A stretch of DNA of 64,000 nucleotides from Poa pratensis (lineage: Eukaryota > Streptophyta > Magnoliopsida > Poales > Poaceae), in NCBI GenBank assembly GCA_947311845.1, contig CAMZMU010000111.1, forward strand, positions 17,161,791-17,225,790, given 5' to 3'. This document shows positions 1-24,456 of this stretch, piece by piece (position 1 is the first letter of the stretch; each line of letters starts with the position of its first letter). The notes under the pieces were generated by a model. It worked only from the letters and a program-made list of their open reading frames with translations. It had not been told where the DNA came from and searched no databases. Made by a program: the position numbers and the translations under genes.

Positions 1-734
1 GTAAGAGAATATATCTCAGAACAAATTGAATGGAGCTTCTAAGGAAATCAAATTGAAGTGGAAATTACCATTTCAGTCAGGATATTATGAAAAACATTGT
101 ACTTTCACAGTACAAACATTTAAAATTTCATTCAGGCAACATTTTGATATAAGCTTGTGGTAATTTTTTGATCACAAACAGAATAAGAATAGATCCGTTT
201 GTCAAGCACAAAGTCCTCGAAATATTAAATTTGCTTATTCCATTTGAATTTTACAATAAATATTGGAGGCACTCAATAGTAAGATAAATAGAGTGGTGGT
301 AATATCTCGCCATTGTCTCTTTTGACTAAATATAATTACCCGTTGGTAGATATAATTCCGTAAGAAGTCAATGCACCATAAATATGTATATGATAGAAGT
401 TAAGAGGAAGGCAATGCACCATAAATATGTATATGATAGAAGTTAAGTGGCATTGTAAGATGAGTGGATTATTTGATCTTAAGTAAATGTCCGATAAAAA
501 AATAACGTTCTCCAGATCTCATAAGACAAATATTCACCACCGGATCGAAAACAAAATTTCATCAATAGTGGAATTAATGCAGCGTAGTAATTCATAAGAT
601 AAGTACGAAGATAATTCATTAAAGTTGCTTGTTTAAATACAGGAAAATTTAAATTTGTAGAAGGTGGCCTTAATTTATTTTGGGACATATTTCAAATTTT
701 GTTGAATTGAAGTTTTTTGTTTATTTATTTATTT
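1..734. other. AT-rich intergenic DNA, no gene seen
   Basis: AT-rich sequence with stop codons in every frame and no recognisable protein. The only structure I see is a perfect short tandem duplication at 369-447, listed separately. Confidence 0.5.
369..447. repeat. Tandem duplication, period 43 bp
   Basis: A 36-base stretch starting CAATGCACCATAAATATG occurs at 369-404 and again at 412-447, identical over that length. It looks like a recent local duplication by slippage or unequal pairing. No function is implied. Confidence 0.85.
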
Positions 735-1225
735 AGATTTGTAAATGTTTTGGGTAGGAAATTTAAATCTGGAAATGCCCATGTTAAAAATGTGCTCGGA
801 TTTGAATGTATCAAAATGAAAAAAAGTTTTATGTTTATGTGTTGTCGAAAACTTGCTGAATTTTGAAATATTTGAATTTATATGTAGTGTGTTGTTGTGT
901 TTTTTTTAAATGCTTGTATTTGAAAGGCATTATTCCAAATGTTCGAAATTACAAATTTGAATTTTGATCGTATGTCGTGAATGATCGTATGTTGTGAATA
1001 GTCGGTGTTTTTTGTCGTGGTTATGTTATTTTTTTTTCAGATTTGTAAATGTTCTGGGATAGGAAATTTAAATTTGGAAATGTCCATATTAAAAATGTGC
1101 TCGGATTTTAATGTATTGAAATGGAAAAAAGTTTTATGTTTAAATTTTTTAATTATTTGAATTTATATGGAGTGTGTTTTTGTGGTTAAATTCAAATGCA
1201 GGAAAACTTTGTATTTGAAAAGTTA
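735..1225. repeat. Diverged direct duplication of AT-rich DNA, period about 304 bp
   Basis: The segment from about 735 (AGATTTGTAAATGTTTTGGG...) is repeated from about 1039 (AGATTTGTAAATGTTCTGGG...). Both copies run through GTGCTCGGATTT and AAAAAGTTTTATGTTTA and then stay alignable for roughly 190 bases with substitutions and small indels. This is an old tandem duplication of unknown origin. Confidence 0.75.
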
Positions 1226-1269
1226 GTAAAGTTTTTTATTAAATGCATAAGGAAAAAAAAGCAAAAAAA

Positions 1270-1925
1270 AATATAAAGGGCCGAGCCAGCTGCGCAGCAC
1301 CCAGCCCGGCCCATCCGCCGGCCCAACTGCGCACGCTAGGCCCGCTCTGGCGCGCGGTGACGTTATGCTGACGTCACCGGGGGTAGCACTCCCGCGGCGG
1401 CGCTGCCGGGCCGGCGGCGAACCACGCCGTTCCGGGACGCGCGGGCGGGAGCTCCGGTCGCGCCTCGCCGCGGAGTGACCGGAGGTGGCGGCGCCGCCGC
1501 CTCTTGTCGCCGGAGCGGCGCCGGCGGAGAGCAAACGCGGCCGCGGATGCAGTGTACGGCGGCGGAGATTCCGGCGATATCGCGATGCCCCGGTAGCTGA
1601 TTTCCGGTGAGAGGGGAGAGGCATTGACGGCGGAGGTCTCGGTGGGCTCGGATTTGGACGGGGAGGCGCGGAGCGGCGGAGGTACGCGTCGGCGGCAGCG
1701 GCGGGCGGCGGCCGCGTGCGGGAGAGAGGAGGGGAGAGTTGGGTCTGCGGACGCTTTTCCACGGAGGTCCTCGATTTTTTTGCAATTTGCGTGTAGGTCC
1801 CTTCCTGCGGGGAAGTGTGGAGTGCGGGTTCGATTTGTCGATCAGCGAGGGGCATTTTTGCAAAACCGTCACGGGCGTGTGTGCGGGCCGTTGGATCGGC
1901 ACGCGATGGCGCGGATCGACGCACT
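1270..1925. other. GC-rich gene-like block, no product assigned
   Basis: A sharp switch from AT-rich to very GC-rich sequence, with long open frames on both strands that are rich in Pro, Ala, Arg and Ser. That is what GC-rich grass DNA gives by chance. It is preceded by A-runs and GGGCCGAGCC / CAGCCCGGCCCA patches like those near the ends of grass Mutator-like elements. It could be a captured first exon or a promoter island. I recognise no domain, so no gene is called. Confidence 0.3.
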
Positions 1926-1972
1926 GTACTACTGTAGAAAATCTACAGTGTCTACTGTAGCAAATCTACAGT
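1926..1972. repeat. Repeated CTACTGTAG / CTACAGT palindromic motifs
   Basis: Alternating CTACTGTAG and ATCTACAGT words occur twice within about 45 bases and can fold back on themselves. The same word type recurs inside the hAT-like MITE at 2253-2410. Function unknown. Confidence 0.5.
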
Positions 1973-2252
1973 CGCCGGAGCGCTCTCATGCCGCCGTTTC
2001 CTTGGTCTTTCATATAGGTAGTATCTTTCATATAGGTAGTATTTCAGCAGCTAGCAATGGTGTTTTCGTAGTGGATATTAGGCTGGAACTGCGCATCGGA
2101 TCGAGCGACGGGAACATCGGTTTGGCGGCTAAAAATGGGAGGGTCCAGCTTTGATCGCCCCGTGCATTGCATAGGAGTTGGGATCGCACGTTGCGAGATG
2201 GCAGCTCGGAGCAAGGAAATGCTCGTCAACAGGGCTGTGGATTCAGTAGTGG

Positions 2253-2410
2253 CAGTGCCGTAGCCAGGACGAAGCTACGCCCCGGGCTAACCTCCTTGCT
2301 ACAGTGATATACAGTGTAAAATAGTGCTACTGTAGCTACAGTCAACGAAGAAATTTGCTGCCACGCCCCAGGCCATGGCCAGTGTAGGCTGGGGCCTGGC
2401 TACGCCACTG
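2253..2410. mobile_element. hAT-like MITE, 158 bp
   Basis: The left end CAGTGCCGTAGCCAGG and the right end CCTGGCTACGCCACTG are inverted repeats with one mismatch. The 7-bp direct repeat GTAGTGG flanks the element at 2246-2252 and 2411-2417. CAGTG...CACTG ends with 7-8 bp duplications are typical of hAT elements. It is too short to encode a transposase, so it is non-autonomous. Confidence 0.75.
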
Positions 2411-2417
2411 GTAGTGG

Positions 2418-3753
2418 TACTGGCAGCCGTCAGCGGGATTGTGCTAGTACTGGCAGTCTAGTACGCGGTCACCTCAGCGGGCCGCCGGGCGCCTCGGCAG
2501 TCTCGCGTACTGATGCTGACAGCTGACAAGGTGTGGGTGTGGGCGGTGATGTTATTAATTAAGATCGGGTGGGACGAAAACTTGCAAGGAGCTTGCCCGC
2601 TATATATGCCAATTCAAGTTCAGAAGATAGCGGGCAAGCTTCTGCAGGGAAAGACGTACGCGGCGGAAGCAGCTGTCACCGTCGCTGCATTGCAACGATC
2701 GACAGGCCACCCTTTTCTTTCTTCCTTCCTTTCTCTGATGAAAACGAGAAGGCGTCGGCGTCATCGGCAGCAAAACGTACACGCAGCGCCAGTCCAACAG
2801 ACCGCCGTCCACCGGCGGCCGGAAAGCTCAGGCAGCTCCGGAATCGGACAATCCAACAACCGCTACGTCCTTCTCAGCCACTGCTAGACTGCTTCCTCAC
2901 TCCCACGAGGCCACAGCAAAAAAAAAAAAATTCTGAAGTAGGACCGGCGATCGGGCGTGATGAGTTCGAAATGTGAACCCTTTTGTGGAAAGAAGTCTCG
3001 ATTTATTTCCTTGGACTTGGTTGGTGCTCTGGGTCGTAGCGGCTGGTGCTCTGGTTAATCTTTATCGGAGGGGAGGGAGACCGTGATTGATTGTTGGTTC
3101 CTTCAGTTCCGGGAGAGGAGGGTTTTTGGCGCGTGGGTGGCATGTCACTCGCCTTCTCGTCGTCCCGTCCGGGTCGGTGGTTTGTCGCTTTTGTTTTCTG
3201 CCTAGTGCGCGGCACTTGCTGATTTAAAGTCGTTTGCTTCTTCTTCACCTGCTCCTGCTTCAGAATCTACCGCTCTAAATTAAAGTCGGAATGAGCTACC
3301 GAATCTACCGGATTGGGGCGGCTGACCGGGACTCTTCTTCTCGTCGTGTGTGCGTGCAGGTAAATTCCAAGCATGATCTGATCGTCGTGGTAGCTCACCG
3401 ACGACGCCGAGTGCAGACAAGTGCTACTAGGAGGCTGCGATGATTAAGGCGCATTCAGTTTCTTCTCAGTTCTGATATTCCTTCAAGCTATGCGTGGATT
3501 AGAAACAGGTGAACAGGGATCTATATCCTGAATCTGGAAAGGAAACGATGGTGCCCAAGAAAAAGTCGACGCCTAAAGTGCACTGGAGTAGTACCGGACC
3601 GTGTGGGCGACCACTCGCCGCTACAACTCACTCCATCCATCCTTCATTTCTTTCTTTCCACCGGCCGGCCAAACTACGCCCCGCACGTACAGTTTCGTAA
3701 TCACTGCAACACTCATGGTATCGATTCCGTGCAAAGTCCTTTTTGATCCCGAA
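2418..3753. other. Intergenic DNA without recognised genes
   Basis: Mixed-composition sequence. The open frames at 2513-2976 and 3003-3248 have no recognisable domain and no splice context that I can support. A duplicated word, CTTTCATATAGGTAGTAT, lies just outside this stretch near 2008-2042. Confidence 0.4.
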
Positions 3754-4024
3754 CACCACTGCTCCCCCGTTTAAAAAAAAAATTGAAAATCATATTTGTG
3801 AGTTTCAAAAAAATCTGATTTTTTTTAAGATGTAGCCAACGATGCATCCCATAAACGTGCAAATTTTTAGTGTGAAATACTTTATATTATGGGCTACACA
3901 AAAAATAAAAAATCTGAAAAACTTAGAGATTTGAAAATATACATACTCAAATCTACAAATTTGTCATTTTCGTGTAGCTCAAAATATGATTTTCGAATTT
4001 TTTAAACGGGAGGGATCACTGGTG
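3754..4024. mobile_element. MITE with long terminal inverted repeats
   Basis: The left end CACCACTGCTCCCCCGTTTA followed by an A-run matches the reverse complement of the right end (CACCAGTGATCCCTCCCGTT) with few differences. The inverted repeat continues into TTGAAAATCATATTT. The interior is AT-rich and non-coding. No clean target-site duplication was identified, so the superfamily is left open. Confidence 0.6.
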
Positions 4025-4389
4025 CCCGGGAGAAAGAAAAAAATCTCCCCTATCGATTCCGGGGTTATCTTTTTTGCCGGATCGGCCGGCATTGGAGCTC
4101 ACCTTTTCTTTTCTGGGGGCGTCCACGAGCTGATCGAGCATGTGTTTGGTGAAGGCAGTGGTCACTGGTTTCGCGGTGAATGTCACCGACGTGGGCCGAT
4201 CGTGTTGATAATGTTTGTAGAGAGGAGAGATCGGGAGCAACGGCGGCAGGGTTGGCTCGGCTAGCCCTTGCTCGAATCCTATCTGATGGTAATTGTACAA
4301 ATTGTACAGTACAATGAGGAAAATCATCCTGGTTCCATCCTTTTGAGGCCACAATTATCTTTCCATTGACATAGATTATTCTCGTTTCA

Positions 4390-4745
4390 ACCTTTGTGCT
4401 TGGACTGAAATAAATAAATGCACGATTTTGCCCCACTAACAAGCTGGCACGAACCTCTACAATATTCTCCTCGGGCAAAGACAACATTGTTTGCATCCGC
4501 TTGCATTAGCATTAGGGAGTCATCTGCAAAAAGAAGATTTGAAATAGTGGGGCCATCACGGCATATTTGCGGCACCTACGAGATTTCTCAGAGATGTTAA
4601 ATCCTCAGTACGGGTCCCCTTATCTCAAACCTCTTGGGTAAAGAAAATTCTGTCTCATTGGAGTTAACGCTAACTTTCTATTCCACAGAATTAACATAAG
4701 CCCTGACTAGATCAACCCATCGTCTAGCAAAACCAAGCTTTTTTC
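4390..4745 (-). mobile_element. LINE reverse transcriptase relic
   Basis: Minus-strand translation gives the non-LTR reverse-transcriptase signature ISNLLFADDSLMLMQADANN around 4500-4560 (FADD catalytic box). It is preceded by KLGFARRWVDLVRAYVNSVE near 4680-4740 and followed by a separate frame with IYFSPSTKVETR near 4385-4420. Stops and frame changes separate these blocks, so this is a dead fragment of a plant L1-type element. No 3' tail or target-site duplication was found. Confidence 0.8.
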
Positions 4746-4820
4746 TTTGTGTGTAGCTTTTTGGTGATTTTTTTTAGTATTGCTAACCCCTCAAGGTCGC
4801 CCTATACAGTGCTTGTAGTG

Positions 4821-5613
4821 AGCACGAGCGAGCGCGCTCACATCACCATCCCGCATGGGCCGGCCCAATACACAAGTTTTTTTTTCATCTTTTATGTCCT
4901 TCTTTGTTTTTTCCTATTTCATTCCTTTTGTTTTGTCTTTGCTGTTTATTTCTTTTCTACTATCTGATCCTAAAAAAATGTCGGGAATTGTACTATTAAT
5001 TTGTACGTGACCAGTTCGTTTCCAGTGACACTTATACCGGACCGGAGAGAGTATTTTTTTCCTTTCTTTTTTACTTATTTTTCTTTTACTTTACTTTATA
5101 TGTTTTCTACTTTCATATTTTTTTGGATATTATATATGAATACTTGTTTGAATCCATGAACATTTTTTTGAATTTATGAATATTATTTTAATTTCTAAAA
5201 TATAAAATGTGATTACAAAGTCTTTACATAACTAAAAAATGGTTCACTATAGATTAAAAAGTGTCCACCTATAATTAAAAATAGTTCAAGCTAAACATGG
5301 TTCACAATATAAAAAAAATATGTATTCTAGAAATTAATATGTGTTCACCTATAGTAAAAATGGTTCATGGAAAATGTGATTTAAGATAAATTAAAAAGTG
5401 TTCACGATAAACTAAAAAGTATTCATAATAAAAAATGTTCACGATAAAAAAAGAAAATATTCTTGTATATGTCCCAAAATAAAGTAATAAAGTAAACAGT
5501 AAAAGACCAAAAAGGAAAAGAAAAAAGAAACGAAATAAAAAAAGGAAATGAAAAACGAAAACGAAAATACAGCCCGAATGCGCCGGCCTATGTGGAAGGC
5601 GCTCTAGCTCGCA
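4821..5613. mobile_element. Possible Mutator-like MITE
   Basis: GCGAGCGCGCTCACAT...GGGCCGGCCC near 4826-4866 is roughly mirrored by the complement of GCCGGCCTATGTGGAAGGCGCTCTAGCTCGC (split here as two motifs) near 5581-5613. The interior is non-coding and AT-rich: T-rich at the left, A-rich at the right, with many TGTTCAC / GGTTCA words between. Such ends and interiors are common in grass Mutator-like MITEs. No target-site duplication was confirmed. Confidence 0.4.
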
Positions 5614-5981
5614 AGGACGATAACATAGTGTGTCCTCTCACGCAAGACAACGAGAGGAAAGAAATCAGGGTTCAGCTGTGTTATCCATGAGCCCACTGCG
5701 AATCCAGCCCAGCCCAAAGGCCCACAACAGCAGCACAAGCAAGAGCGGTAAGGCGTGAGAAGCGGATTAGCCGAGCCACCTGCCGTGGCATCTCCGTCTC
5801 CCTCCCCTCCGTCGCGGCCGGCCGTGCGCCACCGTCTCCGCCACCCACACACAGGCCCAGTCACCAATCTTCCCATACCACCATCCCCTCCTCCTCCTCC
5901 TCGCTTCACACCCAACTCCGTGGCCTAACGTCCCCATAGACCGCCAATTCCTCCCCCCATTTGCTCCGGGAGCTACCCGAG

Positions 5982-17720
<11,739 letters not shown>

Positions 17721-20700
17721 CTCGTATTCTAGTAGTCACCTGCCGTCGCTGTTATGTTGTAACATCAATAGGGTTCCTATTTAGTGACAGGAAGCCAGTC
17801 CCCATTTTTCACCCGAGAGCCTATTTTTATAACCTTTCAATGATCCTGTACAAATAGCAAAATATCAATCAAATGCCAATTTTCCAAGTTTTTACAGTAG
17901 CTGGTATTACCGGTGGTTTTCCTTTTTCTCAGCAATGTAATGCTGAGCTACAAATTGCTCCAGCTCAGCATAGGCCTGGTCCAGGTGTAAGTTGCTACGC
18001 TACTGATTCCCAGGACCTGAACTCAATGAAGTGATTTCTTTCATTATATTCCTCCAATGCCCCAGAGCACAACGGTGCTAGGGTAGTACCTTTGTGGCTT
18101 TTCTAAAGATGACATCTTGAATTTTGATCTTTGTTTTAGTCTTTTTTTTTAACTTTGTAAAGTCTTGGTTATTGGAATATGGATCTCCTGGTATATAACC
18201 AAAAAGAAATATCAGTGAAGCTGTCGTATAATCTCACCCGTCTCTACCCGGGCATCAGAGGATGGTAACCACGGATTAGACGATACGCACCATGCAAAAA
18301 AAGGATTAGACGATACGCTCCGGTACGTCCACAGGAGCGAGTAGAGAAGTAGCTAGAACATATGAACACCAGTAGGTGGGGGTGACTGGACTGTGCTAAT
18401 CCGCATCTACTCACACGAGTGATGAGTGGCTCTGGACCCAAGAAGGACCAGTCTATGCTGCATCGTCCAGCCATTGCAAATCGGACGGGACCATGTTTCT
18501 CTTTTCTTTTCGTCGCGTCCAGGGCCATGTTGACATGTCATCATGCCACTCGTACGATCCTCCACCTGGATGGTATTCCACGTCAAGCGTATTACCAGAA
18601 TGTGAAAAACCTTTGCGTTGCGTGGGAGTCAGTCAGTAATGTTTACACCCGTCACGAAGAGGTAGGCGTTCACATTTCGATCTCAAAGCAAGTGCCGACA
18701 AAGGAGCCGGCACAAAGGTCGTATGGTGTAAATTTTCTCTAGATTTTCGTTTTCTTTCGCGAGGAGCCATGAAATTGCCACAACAAGGAGGAAGTATATA
18801 TAAATATTAGAATCCCCAGTTCGGAAGTTAGTCGCACGGTCAAACAACAAACGCGGTACTCAGGCTTGTGCCAATGCACCATCTCTTAGCACGAAATCAT
18901 AGAAGTAATTAATATTTAAGATACAACTAGTCCAATGCATTGTCTCCTATGTGTTGTATCTACGTTTAATGATTTTGGTCTCATGCATACATATGATTGG
19001 GGTAGAACCATTTTTTGCTTATGGCCACCTGTAAAGTTTGTATCTTAGCTAAGTTACAACCTCACTCTCTCTTTTCATTAACAAGTACTACCTCTGTTCC
19101 AAATAAGATGACTTCCATTTGCCCACATGTGGATATATGTATACATGTTACAAGAGAGAGAGCTCCTGTAAAAGTGTCTCTTAATAAAAACACACAACTC
19201 TCACGCGTGCTCTCGAAAAAAGAGTCATCACGATGAAGTGGTGCTTATGTGGCCACGCCAACCATGATAGACATACCCAACAGTAAGGAAAACACTGTCA
19301 AAGCGTCATCATCGTCGATCGAGAATCCTTGCCAACACAAAGTCTTGTCTATATACCTTGTTTTTTCATCAAATAATAGTAGTGGTGGCAACCTATGATG
19401 TCCTAATTGTAGGGGTTTCATGTAATTTACTCATTGCTGATTACGCAAGGAGCTGTGGTATGTCGGCGAAGCAACCCCGGAGAGCGGTGCTGACTACGTA
19501 GGGCGTGGCAGAGCGGTGAATGTCGGGGCGGCTGCCCCAGGAGTTTAGAAGTTTCGAGGTCACCTACCTCGTTTCACATGGGTGATAAGGATGCCTTCGG
19601 TGTTCATCGCCGGATGTCGTCCGTTGCTATTTGGCATAGGGCATGTGGAGTGCATGCATGGTCGCCTCTACGGAAGAGTCTCGGGTCTGCTATCCTCATA
19701 ACGGTCACAACTTCTTCCCGACAACACGACAATAGTGGAAGGTCAGTGTGTTCGGTGGAGTGGTTTCCTTGTGGTCTGTGTATGTGTGGTTGGTGTTTAT
19801 TGTTGTGTCCGGTAGCCTATCAGTTAGAGTGGACATACCCCTACGTTGTGTCGGTTTTTTACCTCTGTAGTTAGTGCATCTACAACTAGCACCCTACTCC
19901 CCCATTTCTCTGGGCAGACAATCATGACAGTGACTGGACAAAAAACATGGACCGCACCCGTCAAACCAATCCCAAATGTCTGGGTTGTCTGCCATCCCTA
20001 AAACCTAGCCTAGATGAGGGGTGGATATGGGAGGTCTGGACACACCCGGAAGAGTCCGCCACGTCGGACTTGCCCAGGATGGCTCAGTCCGTCCCCACCA
20101 TCGTCCTATAGTGGACAAGACCCTAGCTTCTTGTCCACTTCGCTTCACTCCACTGTCTAGTCTCCACCCCATCCCCTCCTCTCCCCTCCGCTCCACCAAG
20201 ATGGATGGTTTTGGCTCCAGCTCCAATGGCATCGACTCGGAGGAGATCAAGGTGGAATGTTTGTTGGCTCCGCAATGTTCAGGGGCAGTGCACCCGCGGG
20301 TCCGCGCCTGCGCCGCCTAGATCTGCACCGTACGTGAATCGTCGGTCCGCTCCGTCCTTGATGCGATCGGCTCCGACGACGCGTTCTTCTCAAGCCGCTC
20401 GACGCCCCCTCCCCTGGGTACAAGCTCCGCCCGGATGTAGGCTGGTGCAAGATGTGCCCGACTGGATACTCATGCATGTTCCCGCTCCTCAGAGCTCCCC
20501 GAGACATACAAATAGATTCTGAGGCGCGAGCTTATCGCACACCAGACAGTGGAGGAGGCCGCATATGGCCGGGTGGAGGACGAACTGGTCCCGACGCAGG
20601 TCGTGCACAAGTCCATGACCTCCACGGAGACGAACGCCCGTCTCTGACGCCGTAAGAATGCCAAGATTTTAGCGGAGGCCATCACGCTGTCGGAGCGGGA

Positions 20701-21137
20701 GGCGGCGAAGAAGAAGGCTGCTGAGACCAATACTGCCCGCCTCGCTAAAGAGCTGGCCCGCACCATCATCGTCGCCAGGCTCCCCTCTAGCGACGACGGC
20801 TGCTCCTCCGACTTCTACGCCATCTTCGAGACGCATTACAGTTCCGACACGAGAGATGACAATGGGAAAGGCAAGGCTCCACACTCCACAGTGATGCTCT
20901 CCGGTCTGTCCGTCTGTGTACATGTCTATATTTTGCTGAACTTGTTTGATGTTTTATATTTTGTTGAACTTGTACGATGCATGTGATGAACTTGTCCGGG
21001 TTAATCTAAGTAGATTTAAACTTGTCCGATGAAAATTATGTTGCATATATTGTCCGATGTTGATCTACATTGTATGGATTATATGAATTTGGGGACGAAT
21101 TTAGACCCGAACATTTGGGAGTTGGCCGACTGCTATC
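17721..21137. other. Intergenic DNA with element remnants
   Basis: It starts with the presumed 3' UTR of the ATPase gene (no clear AATAAA chosen). A lone Stowaway-like end (TACTACCTCTGTTCCAAATA) lies near 19087. From about 20010 to 20930 a frame with several breaks is rich in Ala, Glu and Arg (for example AITLSEREAAKKKAAETNTA near 20680-20740). It looks like a decayed transposon ORF or captured gene fragment, but I cannot name it. Nothing else is recognisable. Confidence 0.4.
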
Positions 21138-21576
21138 AGAGCATCTCCAACCGGGGACCTCAAACCTCTCTAAACGTCCGAGCGGACAGCCCGAACAGGA
21201 GAGCGAGCAAAATAGTGCACCCAACCATGGTCCCAAACACTCCCCATACGTCCGGGCTGTCCGGCAACCCCCAAACTCAAGGCATATGTGGGAAGAGTTT
21301 GGTGTAGGATTAGCCCGTCCGGATACATCCGAGCGGACAGCTTGGACCACCTTTTTGCTTTTTTTCCCCTTTCTTTTGTCCTTCATTTATTTTTCTCTCT
21401 CCTTCTCCACCAATCAAATGCAAATGATCCCACATTTTAAGGAGACTTTGAGGTACATAGTTGGAGGAGACCATTTTTTAGTGACGGTCCAGTCACTGTC
21501 CGCGGACACGCCCGGACGTGTCCCCGGACAGTTTGGGGCCAAATTTGACCATTGTGGTTAGAGAGCTCCCAGCGTG
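21138..21576. mobile_element. Possible MITE with GAGCATCTCCAACC end
   Basis: The left end AGAGCATCTCCAACC resembles the complement of the right end (GGTTAGAGAGCTC). Both flanking interiors contain GTCCGGACAG-like words. GAGCATCTCCAAC ends are frequent on grass MITEs. The boundaries are approximate and no duplication was confirmed. Confidence 0.4.
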
Positions 21577-22177
21577 CATGTCCATGAACATATAAGGGCC
21601 AAAATAGGGCAAGTCCAGTTAAAATAGTTGGCAATAAAACCGACAAAGCTTTTTGCCCCGCAATTGAAGGAAAATCCCGTTGCTTCTACGATTCCACAGC
21701 CGTCCATGGCACGATGGGATGCTCTGCGCGCTCCACACCAACCTCGTCAGTCCGACGTGGCACCTCACGGTAGGTGAGTCCCCCGTACTAAATCCACAGC
21801 TCGAGCACCAACTAACCCCTCATGTTTCCCAGACCAAATTGCCCCTAGCCGCACGCAAGAGAGTCGAGGAAGAAGGTAGGTCTGCAGTCTGCTGAGTCAA
21901 AAGGATGATCAGGGTAGAACGGTAACTCTTCCTCCAGATTACGCAACTACTCGGCAGCGTCTGGCGTCCTGCAGTCCTGCTCCTGCGGTCCCGGCAGATG
22001 TGCACGCCTATTTCAAGTCCGCACATTTTCCCCACTCGCCGCCCCAGCAAGAGATCTCCCCCAGCAATCACCGGACACCTGCGCGCGCTCTGTCTTTTTC
22101 TAGGCGCGGGGGAGAGCCGTGCCCGATCGCCTCGCCGCGTCCCCGCGTAGTGGTGGAGGCAGAGCGACCGGCGAGCA

Positions 22178-24327
22178 ATGGAGGCGGGCGTGGGGCTGGC
22201 GCTGCAGTCGCGGGCGGCGGGGTTCGGCTCCGGCCGCCGCCGGACCACACTGATGTACGGAAGCGAGAGCAGGGCCCAGGTCGGGAGCCTGAGGCTCGGA
22301 GACCAGGTGGGGTCGCCGGCCGCCGTGCGGGCGCGCGGGTCCAAGCCCGTCGTCCCGCTCCGCGCCAAGAAACTGTCCGGAGGTACATGGTCTTCGCCTA
22401 CTATTGTTCTTCCTTTCTTTGGTTGGTACGATTTTGGCTCAGAGTTTTTGTTCTGAGCCGAATTGGTGCCAATTTTTAGTGCGTTTCGTTCTGATCGGAG
22501 TGTTGAGATTGGGACAATACATGGAATGAGATTTTGCCTATGTGAGGCAGTCAAATCCAAAAAAAGGAATGATTTTTTATTTACGCGTTGAAGAAATACA
22601 GTGGAATTGACATTTTCTCCATTGATCTTGTGCTTGCGCAGGTCATGAAAACTTACATAACTCCGTAGACGATGCCCTCTTGTTGAAGGTATTGAATGCT
22701 ATCCTGGAAGCCCTGTAGAAAAAATCAATCTTGATGCTGGAGTTTGCATATCTTCTGACAACCAGACTAATATGGTTTGTCCAATGTAATTTCAGAGGAA
22801 ATCAGAAGACGTTCTGTTCCACATGAACGGGCGGTGTATTTACTTAGTTGGTTAGTTCTCGATCCTCCTAAATTGTCAATACTGAAAATGATCAAGTTAC
22901 CGATAAAAGTTCTGAACTTGTTATTAATAAGTTAATACATATGTGCAGGAATGATGGGTTCTGGGAAAAGTACGGTGGGGAAGATCTTAGCTGAAGTTTT
23001 GGGTTATTCATTCTTTGACAGGTTTGTGTTTCTGAAGCTTGCAGTTGCATTTTGCAAGCGGACAACTGCCCGTGCTTGTAGTGATGCATAGATACTGATG
23101 GCAAGTTTTTTTTTTGTTCTGCAACTTTACAGTGACAAATTGGTTGAACAAGCTGTTGGCATGCCTTCAGTTGCTCAAATTTTCAAAGTTCATAGCGAAG
23201 CCTTCTTCAGGGATAATGAGGTAATGGTTGCTTAATTCATCTGACTTATAGCTCTCATCTGTGACTACTGATATAAATGGTAAACTTTGACATACGGGTT
23301 ACTTCTTATACTGAGACTGAATTAGTCATTTTATCTTCTTTGCATGCTTTCCAGAGTAGTGTCTTGAGAGATTTGTCCTCAATGCGGCGATTAGTTGTGG
23401 CTACTGGAGGTGGTGCTGTTATCCGACCAGTTAACTGGTACACAGAGTTCACTCTGTTTATCCATCAGAATAACTTGTGCCTTTTCTTTTGCTGATAGAT
23501 AATGTTGTGATCTCTCGTTGTATTATCAGGAAAAATATGAAGAAGGGCCTATCTGTCTGGTTGGATGTGCCCTTGGAGGCTCTTGCAAGGCGTATTGCTA
23601 AAGTGGGGACTGCCTCTCGTCCTCTCCTAGATCAACCATCTGGCGATCCATACACAATGGTAACTACTTGATCTTTCAGCTTATGCAATGTTGGAATATG
23701 GATATGAATAGGTAGATTATGGTACGGGAATCAAATTTTTGTTGCACTAGTGTACATCTGTCCACTTTCTATGTTAGTCTTGGTTTGACTGACCTATTGA
23801 GTTACTTCTGTCTCAGGCCTTCTCTAAACTCAGCACCCTCGCAGAGCAAAGGGGCGATGCTTATGCAAATGCTGATGTGAGGGTTTCTCTCGAAGGTATG
23901 ATTCCCATAATAACACTGGTCTTGTACAAACTCATGCCTTTCTATCCAGCGAGTATTAGAAATACGATCACAGATTATTCCATAGTGACAGTTGATGGAA
24001 TTTTTGCTCCATCTTTGCATGAATAACAAATATGTATTTTCCATTTGCAGAGATTGCATCCAAACTGGGTCATGATGACGTCTCTAAGCTGACGCCCATT
24101 GATATTGCTCTCGAGGTATTAAAATTTTACCTTTTTATGGCCGTCAGCTGGGTGCCGCCACGAGTTCCCTGTTTTCCTTCCAAATAAACAGATCACTGTA
24201 CAAACTTCCTGAACATAGCATCTTTGTTACTATGCAGTCGCTCCACAAGATCGAGAGCTTTGTCACGGAAGACGCCGTCACCGATTCGCAAACAGAATCA
24301 CAAGCTCAATGGATACATACCATTTAG
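22178..24327 (+). CDS. SK: Shikimate kinase, plastid-targeted, 10 exons
   Basis: Shikimate kinase phosphorylates shikimate to shikimate-3-phosphate with ATP, in the plastid pathway to chorismate and the aromatic amino acids. Exons: 22178-22382, 22642-22688, 22796-22850, 22949-23021, 23133-23220, 23355-23437, 23530-23659, 23817-23895, 24051-24115, 24238-24327. They total 915 nt with all phases consistent, giving 304 residues. The first ~85 residues are rich in Ala, Arg, Ser and Gly with few acids, as in a chloroplast transit peptide. The kinase core follows: P-loop GMMGSGKST near 103-111, FFDSDK with the substrate-site Asp near 126-130, ATGGGAV near 172-178 and the LID motif ASRPLLDQP near 212-220. 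The length is usual for the plant enzyme. The ATG follows a GC-rich leader and is the first in frame. Which grass SK paralogue this is cannot be settled from the sequence alone. Confidence 0.95.
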
Positions 24328-24456
24328 GATTTTCATCTTGTTGTACTACCATGTAGCACGCTGCCCAGTGCAGCTGAGTTGTTTGTTTGTTTGCTGTACC
24401 GACAAGGAGAAAGCCGAAGTATTTTTTCTTCTTCTGTAAAGCTTAAAAAAAAAGGG

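Noticed and set aside
1223..2154. Possible gene in the GC-rich block near 1.2-2.1 kb
   Set aside because: Open frames on both strands without domain, splice context or recognisable start; kept only as a GC-rich block.
5604..5915. Minus-strand Gly-rich ORF upstream of the ATPase start
   Set aside because: It falls in the presumed promoter and 5' leader of the ATPase gene and has simple composition.
21820..22560. 246-codon minus-strand ORF over the shikimate kinase 5' end
   Set aside because: Antisense shadow of the GC-rich leader and transit-peptide exon.
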